This document shows positions 1 to 5,561 of a stretch of 5,561 bases of DNA, piece by piece; the first letter of the stretch is position 1, and every line of letters begins with the position of its first letter. Under the pieces are notes generated by a model. It searched no databases. It saw only the letters and a list, made by a program, of their open reading frames with translations, and had not been told where the DNA came from. Source of the DNA: Pseudomonadota bacterium (lineage in GTDB: Bacteria > Pseudomonadota > Gammaproteobacteria > Xanthomonadales > Xanthomonadaceae); assembly GCA_023425225.1 (NCBI GenBank), contig JAFADB010000012.1, forward strand, positions 1-5,561. The letters run 5' to 3'. The translations under genes were made by a program, and so were the position numbers.

Positions 1-2009
1 CGGCCGCGGTCGGACGAGGTGCGGATCAGGCGGCCGGCGAACTGGGTCAGCGTGCGCAGCGCGTGCGGCACCGCGATCAGGTTGAACGGGTTCTGCCCGC
101 GGCTCTCCAGCCATTCGCCCAGGGTCGCGGTCTGCGGGTCGGTCGGCACCGCGAACGGCACCTGGGTGATGACCACGGTGGTGCAGGCCTCGCCGGGCAG
201 GTCCAGGCCCTCGCCGAACGAGTTCAGGCCGAACAGCACCGAGCCTTCGCCGGCGCCGGTGCGGCGCAGGTGCTCGGCGATCAGCTGGCTCTTGTTGCCC
301 TCGCCCTGCACCAGCACGCGGTTGCGCTGCGCCAGCGGCAGCAGGTCGGCGACCTTCTCCATCTTCCAGCGCGAGGTGAACAGCACGATGCTGCCACGGC
401 CCCAGTCCAGTTCCTTCACCAGCCAGCGCGCGACCTCCTTCGGATGGCCCTCGCGGTCGTCCGGGGTGGCCGGGAACTTCGGCACCACCAGCTCGGCCTG
501 GTTGGGCAGATCGAACGGCGAGGGCAGCGAGACCATCTCGGCGTCGTCGGGCAGGCCGGCGTCGATCGCCAGCGACTGGAAGTCGCCGCCGCCGGTGAGC
601 GTGGCCGAGGTCATCACCACCGCATCCACCTGTTGCCACAGCAGCTTGCGCAACACCTGCGCGGCCGAGACCGGCGAGCAGTGGCAGACCAGGTCGCCGT
701 CGCGGGTGAGGGTGATCCAGCGCGCCATCGGCGGCTGGCCTTCGCTGTCCTCGCGGCGCCAGCCGCTCCACAGCGCGTGCTGCTGCTCGACCATCTCCAG
801 CGCCATGCCGACGCTGCGCTGCAGCCGCTCGCGGGCGCTGTCCTCCGGCTTGCCCTTGGCCACCAGTCCCTGCGCGGCGTGCACCCAGTTGTACAGCGCG
901 CGGGTCTGCTCGCCCAGTTCCTCGATCGCCGGGCGCCAGTCCTGCGGCAGCCGGCCATTGGGCGCGCGCCACTGCGGGTCGCGCTCGCCCGGGTCCGGGG
1001 TCCACGCGCGCACCACCTCGGCATGGAAGGCCTTGAGCAGCTTGGCCACCTGCGCGGCCAGCTCGATCGCCTCGTTCGGCAGCAGGGTGCCGATCTTGTC
1101 CTTGTCCACCGCGCGATAGGCGGCGGCGATCAGGATCTGCAGCCGCCCGGTGCGCCGCGCCATCTCCTCCAGCGGCAGGTTGGCCGCGCCCTGGTCGATC
1201 GCCACGCCGCCGACGTGGTGACCCTCGTCCAGCACCAGCAGCATGTCCGCCGGCGCCGCGATCAGCGGCTGGCCGTTGTCGGCATCGCCCAGCGACAGCG
1301 CCGACAGCAGCAGCGCGTGGTTGGTGACCACGACCTGCGCCTCGCGCACCTCGTTGCGCGCCTTCAGCACCGGGCACTGCATGGCGTGCGAGCAGCGCCG
1401 CCCGGCGCAGCCGGAGGCCGGGGTGGTGATGCGCATGCGCAGCGGCGGCGACACCGGCTCGGGGGCGAGGTCGAGGTCGCCGTTCCAGGCGCCGTCGGCG
1501 AAGGCCTTGGCCAGGCGCCGGGCGAGCTCGGCGTCGGCCGCGCTGAGCGGGCGCTCGTACAGCACCTGCTCGTCCTCGAACATGCTGTCCTGGCGGGTCT
1601 CGCCGTGCAGTTCGGCGGCGTTGCGGGTGCACAGGTAGCGGGTGCGGCCCTTGGCCAGCGCCACCGTGGCCTCGATGCCGGTGGCCTTGAGGAAGGCCGG
1701 GATGTCGCGCTCGACCAGCTGCGACTGCAGCGCCACGGTGCCGGTGCTGATCACCAGCTTCTTCTTGTGCGCCAGCGCGATCGGCACCGCGGCGGTGAGG
1801 TAGCCCAGGCTCTTGCCGACGCCGGTCGGCGCCTCGATCACCCCCACCCCGCCCGGCCGCGCCAGCGCGCGCGAGGCCACGCCGATCATCTGGCTCTGCG
1901 AGCGGCGGGTGGAAAAGCCGGGGGTGTTGGCCTGCAGGCGCGCGTACGCCTCGCGGATGGCGGCCTTCAGCGCCTCGTCCAGCCCGCGCCGTGGTGCGAC
2001 CTTCTCCAT
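1..2009 (-). CDS. dinG: ATP-dependent DNA helicase DinG (3' end cut by window edge)
   Basis: Superfamily 2, XPD-like 5'-3' helicase. In E. coli, DinG unwinds R-loops, D-loops and DNA-RNA hybrids and helps forks pass transcription units. Visible residues 1-669: Walker A APTGVGKS at 60-67 (Lys66), DEGH box at 261-264, TSATL at 467-471, motif V around 593-604 (FGLNSFGEGLDL), motif VI QFAGRLIR at 656-663. Four cysteines at 127, 201, 206 and 212 match the 4Fe-4S ligands of E. coli DinG (120, 194, 199, 205, from memory) with identical spacing, so the cluster should be intact. E. coli DinG has about 716 residues, so roughly 40-55 C-terminal residues lie beyond the left edge. I chose ATG at 2009 because the N-terminus (EALKAAIREAYARLQ) then aligns with E. 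coli DinG. An in-frame ATG at 2054 would add 15 residues but has no ribosome site. The Shine-Dalgarno at 2009 is also weak. No stop interrupts the visible frame. Confidence 0.96.
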   Translation of the reverse strand, partial: MEKVAPRRGLDEALKAAIREAYARLQANTPGFSTRRSQSQMIGVASRALARPGGVGVIEAPTGVGKSLGYLTAAVPIALAHKKKLVISTGTVALQSQLVERDIPAFLKATGIEATVALAKGRTRYLCTRNAAELHGETRQDSMFEDEQVLYERPLSAADAELARRLAKAFADGAWNGDLDLAPEPVSPPLRMRITTPASGCAGRRCSHAMQCPVLKARNEVREAQVVVTNHALLLSALSLGDADNGQPLIAAPADMLLVLDEGHHVGGVAIDQGAANLPLEEMARRTGRLQILIAAAYRAVDKDKIGTLLPNEAIELAAQVAKLLKAFHAEVVRAWTPDPGERDPQWRAPNGRLPQDWRPAIEELGEQTRALYNWVHAAQGLVAKGKPEDSARERLQRSVGMALEMVEQQHALWSGWRREDSEGQPPMARWITLTRDGDLVCHCSPVSAAQVLRKLLWQQVDAVVMTSATLTGGGDFQSLAIDAGLPDDAEMVSLPSPFDLPNQAELVVPKFPATPDDREGHPKEVARWLVKELDWGRGSIVLFTSRWKMEKVADLLPLAQRNRVLVQGEGNKSQLIAEHLRRTGAGEGSVLFGLNSFGEGLDLPGEACTTVVITQVPFAVPTDPQTATLGEWLESRGQNPFNLIAVPHALRTLTQFAGRLIRTSSDRG

Positions 2010-2089
2010 CCCGTTGCCTGGTTCCCGTTGCGATACAGGGCGCCATTGTCCCATGGCAGGTCGCAGCGGCCGAGACGCCCTGTTCCCCC

Positions 2090-2138
2090 GGAGCGGCGTC
2101 GGCCGCGATGGGCGTCCCGGGAAGGCTTCACCGCTCCC
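2090..2138. repeat. REP-like imperfect palindrome between the membrane-protein gene and dinG
   Basis: GGAGCGG at 2090-2096 is matched by its reverse complement CCGCTCC at 2131-2137. Inside the first arm GCGGC (2093-2097) and GCCGC (2102-2106) form a 5-bp stem with a GTCG loop. An 8-bp perfect palindrome TCCCGGGA sits at 2115-2122, near the centre. The pattern GGAGCGGC-loop-GCCGCGATGGG resembles the dispersed 'GGAGCGGCTTCAGCCGCGA' REP family that I recall from Xanthomonas and Pseudomonas. Here it would be a mirrored, partly degenerate pair. It occupies much of the 156-bp gap ahead of dinG and could affect transcript stability or read-through. The family assignment is from memory. Confidence 0.45.
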
Positions 2139-2165
2139 ACGAGGCAAGGCCGGATCGGCGCTCGC

Positions 2166-2516
2166 TCAATCGGCCGGCGCCGCACGCAGCGCCTTCACCA
2201 GCGCCCACACCAGCGCGACAAAGCCCACCGCGCGCAGCAGCGAGATCGCCAGCCCGAGCCGCCCCATCACCAGGGACATCATTTCCAGCCCCGAGCGTCC
2301 CCGCCCCAGCAGCCACAACGGCACCAGGCCCGCCAGCGCGCCGGCGAGCTCGGCCAGCAGCAACAGCGCCAGGCCGATGGCGGCGGCGCGGCGGATGCGC
2401 GCCGGCCCGCGCGCGGCGATCGCCATGCCCAGCCCGGCGGCCAGCGCGAGCAGCACCGGCAGGCGCCAGGCGGCATCCTTCAGCAGGGCCAGCAGCACCA
2501 CCTTGTCGTCGGGCAT
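2166..2516 (-). CDS. Small three-helix integral membrane protein, unknown function
   Basis: A 116-residue protein that I do not recognise as a named family. It is almost entirely hydrophobic, with likely membrane helices at about 18-36, 44-70 and 86-110. They are separated by a basic loop (RGPARIRR, about 36-43) and a short Gly/Arg loop (GRGRSG, 71-76). No signal peptidase site, cofactor motif or conserved catalytic residue is visible. The ATG at 2516-2514 is preceded by GAGG (2525-2522) with a 5-nt spacer, which supports this start, and the gene ends in TGA. It begins only 16 bp after the aroE stop, so it is very probably co-transcribed and translated from the same message as aroE. dinG follows 156 bp downstream. 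A link to shikimate metabolism is not implied by its sequence. Alternating hydrophobic blocks and a good ribosome site favour a real gene; the antisense frames here lack both. Confidence 0.82.
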   Translation of the reverse strand: MPDDKVVLLALLKDAAWRLPVLLALAAGLGMAIAARGPARIRRAAAIGLALLLLAELAGALAGLVPLWLLGRGRSGLEMMSLVMGRLGLAISLLRAVGFVALVWALVKALRAAPAD

Positions 2517-2532
2517 GGTCGCCTCGCCCGGG

Positions 2533-3384
2533 TCAGTCGGCGGTGACCAGCAGCGCGTCGCGCTCGCGCAGCATGGCGTAGACCGGGTCGGTCTGCGGGC
2601 GCACGCCGTGCCACAGCGCGAAGCTCTCGGCCGCCTGCTCCACCAGCATGCCCAGCCCGTCGGCGCGGTTGCGGCACTGCGCCGCGCGTGCCCACGCCAG
2701 GAACGGGATCGCCGCCTCGCCGTAGTTCAGGTCCACCGCCGTGGTCATGCTGTTGACCAGCGACAGCGGCAGCGAGAAGCCGCTCTCCACGCCCCGCCCG
2801 GCGGCGGTGGCATTGACGATCAGCTCGAAGTCGCCCAGCTCGCGCAGACCGTCCCAGTAGCGGGCGATCACGCGCGCCGGTTCGCCCAGGGCATCGACCA
2901 GCGCGTCGGCGCGCCCGGGCGAGCGGTTGACCACCACCATCTGCTGCACGCCGGCATCGAGCAGCGCCGGCGCCACCCCGCGCGCGGCGCCGCCGGCGCC
3001 GAGCAGCAGCACGCGGCGGCCACGCAGGTCCATGCGGTGGCGGCCGGTCAGGTCGCGCACCAATCCGGCGCCGTCTGTGTTGTCGCCGTGCCAGCGGCCC
3101 TCGGCGGTGCGCTGCAGGGTGTTGACCGCGCCGGCGCGGCGCGCGCGCTCGCTGAGCGTGGCGCACAGCACCACGGCGGCCTCCTTGTGCGGCAGGGTGA
3201 CGTTGCCGCCGACGCCGCCCTCGGCGGCGAAACGTTCCAGCACCTCGGGGAACTCGTCGGGCGAGGCATTGATGGCGGTGTATTCCAGGGCGATGCCGGT
3301 GTCCTGCGCGAACGCGGCGTGGATCTGCGGCGACAGCGAATGGACGACCGGGTGGCCGAAGACGGCATAGCGCGAGCGGGTCAT
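2533..3384 (-). CDS. aroE: Shikimate dehydrogenase (NADP+)
   Basis: Reduces 3-dehydroshikimate to shikimate with NADPH, the fourth step of the cytosolic shikimate pathway to chorismate and aromatic amino acids. It has 283 residues, close to the usual 270-290. The shikimate-binding motif HSLSP lies at 15-19 and AVNT at 86-89. The catalytic pair is Lys67 (in NVTLPHK) and Asp104 (in GDNTDG), each two positions later than E. coli Lys65/Asp102. The glycine-rich dinucleotide loop GAGGAARG is at 129-136, followed by NRSPGR at 153-158, the NRS/T-x-x-R signature of NADP preference. Tyr221 and the C-terminal ADGLGMLVEQA (241-251) complete the family pattern, and all key residues are present. I chose ATG at 3384 because GGAGA at 3395-3391 lies 6 nt upstream and the protein then starts MTRSRYAVFG, as in relatives. 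An ATG at 3420 would add 12 unconserved residues. It is probably the first gene of the minus-strand unit. Confidence 0.98.
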   Translation of the reverse strand: MTRSRYAVFGHPVVHSLSPQIHAAFAQDTGIALEYTAINASPDEFPEVLERFAAEGGVGGNVTLPHKEAAVVLCATLSERARRAGAVNTLQRTAEGRWHGDNTDGAGLVRDLTGRHRMDLRGRRVLLLGAGGAARGVAPALLDAGVQQMVVVNRSPGRADALVDALGEPARVIARYWDGLRELGDFELIVNATAAGRGVESGFSLPLSLVNSMTTAVDLNYGEAAIPFLAWARAAQCRNRADGLGMLVEQAAESFALWHGVRPQTDPVYAMLRERDALLVTAD

Positions 3385-3431
3385 GCGGTTTCTCCGCGCG
3401 TGCATGGCACGCAATGGCAACGGACCGGCAA

Positions 3432-3459
3432 AGTGTAAGCCGTGGCATCACCGGGCAAT
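3432..3459 (-). promoter_or_regulatory. Candidate sigma70-type promoter of aroE
   Basis: Read on the minus strand, a TACACT hexamer (plus positions 3432-3437) matches the -10 consensus at four of six positions. A TTGCCC or ATTGCC element lies 15-16 bp upstream (3453-3459), which is slightly short of the ideal 17 bp. Transcription would start about 40 nt before the aroE ATG. This is the most A/T-rich patch upstream of aroE. It is inferred from pattern only. Confidence 0.3.
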
Positions 3460-3594
3460 TGGTGCGCCGCGGCAAACGCGCCGCGACAGGTCGCCGCCAC
3501 GACACAGATGCGCCGGCTTGCGCATCGAGCGGTGACGGGGCTCCGATACACGGCCGAGTGGATGCACCGCGCGTCCCGCGTGCGGCGGCGGGCG

Positions 3595-3644
3595 CGATCG
3601 TCCGCCGCTGCGGCCTCTACACTGTGCGCCCGTTTTCGCAGGAG
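3595..3644 (+). promoter_or_regulatory. Candidate -10 element and ribosome site of the PD40 gene
   Basis: A TACACT hexamer at 3618-3623 could serve as a -10 box, giving a leader of about 20 nt. No good -35 is visible at the expected 3595-3600 position. A strong Shine-Dalgarno AGGAG at 3640-3644 lies 6 nt before the ATG at 3651 and fixes the start. The same TACACT hexamer occurs on the opposite strand for divergent aroE. The ribosome site is well supported; the promoter is weak. Confidence 0.35.
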
Positions 3645-3650
3645 CCGCGC

Positions 3651-4520
3651 ATGCGTCGATCCGTTCCCGTGGTGCTTGCCGCCCTTGCGCTGTGCTGCGC
3701 GCCGGCGGCGATGGGGCTAGCCGAATTCGGCATCGAGGGCATGGGCGTGGTGTCCACGCCGGCCGACGAGGCGCGCGCGACGGTGGCGCCGGATGGCCGC
3801 CGCATCGTCTGGAGCAGCGACCGCGAGGGTGGCTGGCGGCTGTGGCAGGCCACCCTGCGCGACGGGCGCTGGACCGACCCGCAACCGCTGGCACTGGATG
3901 GGCCGGCCGAGGACAGCGATCCGTTCTTCAGCGCCGACGGGCGCTGGCTGTACTTCGCCTCGCGTCGTGAAGGCGGCCACGGTGGCCGCGACCTCCATCG
4001 CGCCGCGGTGAATGTCGATGGCACGTTCGGGGCCGCGGAGAATCTGGGCGCGGCGGTCAACGGCGCCGGCGACGAGCGCGCGCCCACGCTCTCGACCGAC
4101 GGCAGCGCGCTGCTGTTCTCCAGCGATGGCCACGGCGGCGCCGGCGGCCACGACCTGTGGGTGGCGCGCTGGGACGGCCGCGCCTTCGTCGATCCGCAGC
4201 CGCTGCCCGGCATCAACAGCGAAGCCGACGAGACCGAGGCGGCGTGGCTGCAGGACGGACGCGGCGTGGTCTTCGCACGCGCCACCGATGCCCGCTCGCG
4301 GCTGTGGGTCGCGCCGTGCCGGCAGGGCCGCTACGCCGACGCGCAGCCGCTGGCGCTGTCGTTCAACAGCGCCGAGGGCGACACGCGCGGTCCGGTCATC
4401 GACACCAGCGCGCCCGGCGAACTGCTGCTCAGCGGTTCGGCGCGGGCACCACGGGCGGGGAAACTCGACATCTATCGCATGAAGGCGCCGTCGGCCGAGG
4501 GGGATGACAGCTGCCGGTGA
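3651..4520 (+). CDS. Secreted PD40/TolB-type beta-propeller protein
   Basis: A 289-residue protein with a signal peptide: basic MRRS, hydrophobic core at about 5-17, then APAAMG with probable cleavage near 20-24. Cys15-Cys16 lie inside the core without a proper lipobox, so a soluble periplasmic or exported protein is more likely than a lipoprotein. The rest is a series of about five PD40 blades, each pairing xPDGRxIxFxS-type strands with a following (D/R)LW or DIY strand. They lie near 42-67 (APDGRRIVWSSDREGG), 88-118 (FSADGRWLYFASRREGG), 142-172 (LSTDGSALLFSSDGHGG), 194-222 (LQDGRGVVFAR) and 245-277 (ending KLDIYRM). Such propellers occur in TolB, in peptidases and as stand-alone envelope proteins. 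Here there is no N-terminal TolB domain, peptidase domain or OmpA domain, so it is not TolB itself. Function and ligand cannot be stated. It is transcribed alone, divergent from aroE and convergent with the acetyltransferase gene. Confidence 0.92.
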   Translation: MRRSVPVVLAALALCCAPAAMGLAEFGIEGMGVVSTPADEARATVAPDGRRIVWSSDREGGWRLWQATLRDGRWTDPQPLALDGPAEDSDPFFSADGRWLYFASRREGGHGGRDLHRAAVNVDGTFGAAENLGAAVNGAGDERAPTLSTDGSALLFSSDGHGGAGGHDLWVARWDGRAFVDPQPLPGINSEADETEAAWLQDGRGVVFARATDARSRLWVAPCRQGRYADAQPLALSFNSAEGDTRGPVIDTSAPGELLLSGSARAPRAGKLDIYRMKAPSAEGDDSCR

Positions 4521-4700
4521 GGGGCGGCGGCGGCTGTCGGCGGCTGCTGTCGGCGCCGCGCCGAAGCGGCCAGAGCGGTTCCGCATTGTCCGCAATGCCG
4601 TCTTGCTTCCGCGCGCCCGGTTGCCTGCATCAATTGCTCCGGGGGACGTTTTCCTGCGTTGCCGATAAGGCGTGCGGTAACGGCATCGCAACAGCTCATC

Positions 4701-4732
4701 GCAACGGCGGGACTTGGCAACGGCGGGACTTG
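4701..4732 (+). repeat. Perfect 16-bp tandem duplication
   Basis: The unit GCAACGGCGGGACTTG occurs twice without a gap, at 4701-4716 and 4717-4732. Just upstream, CATCGCAAC at 4684-4692 recurs at 4697-4705 and overlaps the first unit. It is therefore a small nest of direct repeats in non-coding DNA, probably from replication slippage. Confidence 0.85.
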
Positions 4733-4754
4733 GATCGCAGTACCGACGTGAGTC

Positions 4755-4781
4755 GTCGTCCCCGCGCAGGCGGAGACCCAG
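4755..4781 (+). repeat. Dispersed hairpin repeat, copy 1 (forward orientation)
   Basis: The core CCCCGCGCAGGCGG begins in a GTCGTC context and is followed by AGACCCAG. Arms 4759-4765 and 4770-4776 pair with one mismatch around a 4-nt GCAG loop. This matches the widespread 'GTC-ATCCCCGCGCAGGCGGG-ATCCAG' style of intergenic repeat found in xanthomonads and similar in shape to the Neisseria dRS3 repeat. The resemblance is from memory. Confidence 0.6.
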
Positions 4782-4846
4782 TGCCTGCACCTTGAAAGTT
4801 TGGGCTGCCGTGAGATTCCGTAGCTGGCTGATTTCAACGCCAAGAT

Positions 4847-4867
4847 CGCTGGGCTCCCACCTGCGCG
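4847..4867 (-). repeat. Dispersed hairpin repeat, degenerate copy 2 (reverse orientation)
   Basis: The 21 bases from CGCTGG to CTGCGCG agree at 17 positions with the aligned half of copy 4 (CGCTGG at 4945-4950 onward). The outer arm is decayed, so it no longer folds into the stem. With copy 1 it frames a segment of about 65 bp as an inverted pair, like the intact pair at 4890-4974. Confidence 0.45.
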
Positions 4868-4889
4868 CACTGTCCGGGGAAATAGAGAC

Positions 4890-4922
4890 CGTCGCTCCCG
4901 CGCAAGCGGGAGTCCATGGACG
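4890..4922 (+). repeat. Dispersed hairpin repeat, copy 3 (forward orientation)
   Basis: CTCCCGC at 4895-4901 and GCGGGAG at 4906-4912 form a perfect 7-bp stem closed by a GCAA tetraloop, a stable GNRA-type loop if transcribed. The 10-bp palindrome GTCCATGGAC (4912-4921) abuts it. It is the left member of an inverted pair with the copy at 4944-4974. Confidence 0.75.
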
Positions 4923-4943
4923 TTGCCTCGATCTGCACGAAAG

Positions 4944-4974
4944 TCGCTGGATCCCCGCCTGCGCGGGGATGACG
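4944..4974 (-). repeat. Dispersed hairpin repeat, copy 4 (reverse orientation)
   Basis: ATCCCCGC at 4951-4958 and GCGGGGAT at 4963-4970 form a perfect 8-bp stem around a CTGC loop. It is flanked by CGCTGG on the left and GACGA on the right. This is the best-preserved copy and lies in inverted orientation about 20 bp from copy 3, making a BIME-like pair. No T-run follows, so it is not a standard intrinsic terminator. Confidence 0.78.
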
Positions 4975-5094
4975 AGAACCGAAGTTCGGCGCGCACGCCT
5001 CGATCCCGAGTTCCAAGGATGCCCTCGCACGCCGGGAGCCTTGCATTCCAGGCACCCGGTGTCGCAACGACGAAACTTTCCTCGGCAACAGTGC

Positions 5095-5112
5095 GCTTGC
5101 GCGGGAACGACG
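5095..5112 (-). repeat. Dispersed hairpin repeat, half copy 5 (reverse orientation)
   Basis: GCTTGCGCGGGAACGACG matches the reverse complement of the left half of copy 3 at 17 of 18 positions. The other arm is degenerate, leaving only a short GCGC-TT-GCGC stem (5093-5102). It ends about 27 bp before the stop codon of the acetyltransferase gene. Confidence 0.55.
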
Positions 5113-5138
5113 GTTCTGGTGATCGACCCGAGAACCCG

Positions 5139-5561
5139 CTAGTCCAGCCGCTTCACGTACACGTGCTGGGTCTTGCTGCGCTCGAAGCCCAGCGCCGGGT
5201 AGAAGGCGTGCGCCTCCGGCCGCACCACGTTCGAACGCAGGAACACCGCGTCGCTGCCGTGCGCCCGGGCCCAGTCGCAGCCGGCCTGGATCAGCGCACG
5301 GCCGACGCCGCCGCGGCGGGCGGCTGCATCCACCACCATGGCCACGATCTCGGCGCGCTCGCCGATCTCGATCATCAGTCGCTGCTCGACCCCGACCATG
5401 CCCAGCAGCCGGGTTTCGTCACCCGCATCGACGGCCACCAGCACCGCATGCCGCGGCGAGGCGGCGATGGCCTGCAGGCGCGCGGCGAACACCGCCGCCT
5501 CGGCCGGGTAGCCCAGCTGCGCCGACAGCCGCGCCACCTCGGCCGCGTCGGCGGCGCGGGC
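5139..5561 (-). CDS. GNAT-family N-acetyltransferase (5' end beyond window)
   Basis: The 140 visible residues form most of a single GNAT domain, which transfers an acetyl group from acetyl-CoA to an amine; the substrate cannot be told from the sequence. Numbering from the right edge, the acetyl-CoA pyrophosphate loop is RRGGVG at 82-87 within VVDAAARRGGVGRALIQAG. The C-terminal signature RPEAHAFYPALGF at 114-126 includes Tyr121, the usual general-acid position. The gene ends in TAG. The frame is open to the window edge and reads ARAADAAEVARLSAQLGYP, a typical GNAT beta1-alpha1 start. The GTG at 5537 is therefore internal, and the true start probably lies only a few codons outside the window. 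Length would then be about 147-150, normal for a stand-alone GNAT. It converges on the PD40 gene, and nothing here links the two. Confidence 0.93.
   Translation of the reverse strand, partial: ARAADAAEVARLSAQLGYPAEAAVFAARLQAIAASPRHAVLVAVDAGDETRLLGMVGVEQRLMIEIGERAEIVAMVVDAAARRGGVGRALIQAGCDWARAHGSDAVFLRSNVVRPEAHAFYPALGFERSKTQHVYVKRLD

Larger units (their letters stand above)
4521..5138. other. Convergent intergenic region with no credible gene; repeat-rich
   Basis: This is a 618-bp gap between two converging genes. The open frames crossing it have no recognisable protein motif, no ribosome site and low-complexity Arg/Ser/Pro-rich translations. Its base composition is less extreme than the flanking genes, with A/T-richer patches around 4780-4850 and 5060-5090. 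The first 40 bp after the PD40 stop hold short CGGCGGCTG repeats. The rest holds the tandem duplication and hairpin repeats listed separately. I see no hairpin followed by a T-run, so no classical intrinsic terminator for either gene. Confidence 0.7.

Noticed and set aside
2031..2038. CTGTATCG on the minus strand as half of a LexA box before dinG
   Set aside because: There is no matching ACAG half at the required spacing. SOS control cannot be claimed from this sequence.
63..2546. Open frame of 827 codons on the plus strand
   Set aside because: It runs opposite dinG, the non-coding gap and the small membrane-protein gene. Its translation is His/Arg/Gln/Ala-rich with no motif, typical of a stop-free antisense frame in G+C-rich DNA.
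2480..3505. Open frame of 341 codons on the minus strand overlapping aroE
   Set aside because: It is in another frame of aroE, is Arg/Pro-rich and lacks any motif. aroE itself is unambiguous with all catalytic residues.
3414..3650. Upstream in-frame extension of the PD40 protein from 3414
   Set aside because: It would bury the signal peptide behind about 79 low-complexity residues. The ATG at 3651 has a strong AGGAG at proper spacing and gives a proper signal sequence.
4948..4974. Intrinsic terminator at the strongest hairpin
   Set aside because: The stem is perfect, but no run of T follows on either strand, so it is better described as a dispersed repeat.
3717..5030. Open frame of 437 codons on the minus strand
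   Set aside because: It lies antisense to the PD40 gene and crosses the hairpin repeats. It has no recognisable domain and no ribosome site.
4521..5138. CRISPR array suggested by repeated palindromic units
   Set aside because: The units alternate in orientation, spacing is irregular, copies are degenerate, and there are no uniform spacers or cas genes.
5139..5537. Acetyltransferase start at the GTG at 5537
   Set aside because: The frame continues to the window edge with a typical GNAT N-terminal helix (ARAADAAEVARLSAQ), so GTG encodes an internal Val.

Overview
The window is very G+C-rich (roughly 70% by eye) with strong G/C bias at third codon positions. The gene content and the dispersed repeats in its gaps suggest a gammaproteobacterium of the Xanthomonadaceae/Lysobacteraceae type (Xanthomonas, Stenotrophomonas, Lysobacter or a relative). 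That placement is inferred from protein style and repeat style, not from a marker gene.

Layout. Positions 1-3384 hold three co-directional minus-strand genes, in transcription order: aroE (shikimate dehydrogenase, complete), a small three-helix membrane protein (complete, 16 bp after aroE), and, after a 156-bp gap carrying a REP-like element, dinG (Fe-S DNA helicase). The left edge cuts dinG after 669 codons, just past helicase motif VI. Positions 3385-3650 form a divergent promoter region. From 3651 to 4520 a plus-strand gene encodes a secreted PD40/TolB-type beta-propeller protein. It faces a minus-strand GNAT acetyltransferase that enters from the right edge (5561) and stops at 5139. The 618 bp between these two convergent genes have no credible gene. 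They hold a 16-bp tandem duplication and a cluster of five short hairpin-type repeats in alternating orientation.

How the genes fit together. aroE makes shikimate for aromatic biosynthesis. DinG removes R-loops and other obstructive structures from DNA. The PD40 protein probably acts in the cell envelope, and the GNAT protein acetylates an unknown substrate. There is no obvious shared pathway; it looks like ordinary chromosomal housekeeping sequence. I found no mobile element, phage, CRISPR or defence genes and no evidence of a new multi-gene system. The most interesting non-coding content is the repeat cluster at 4755-5112 and the REP-like element upstream of dinG.

Note on gene calling: several very long open frames exist opposite the real genes (for example 63-2546 on the plus strand). 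They are by-products of high G+C. The true dinG frame is open to the left edge and the GNAT frame to the right edge.
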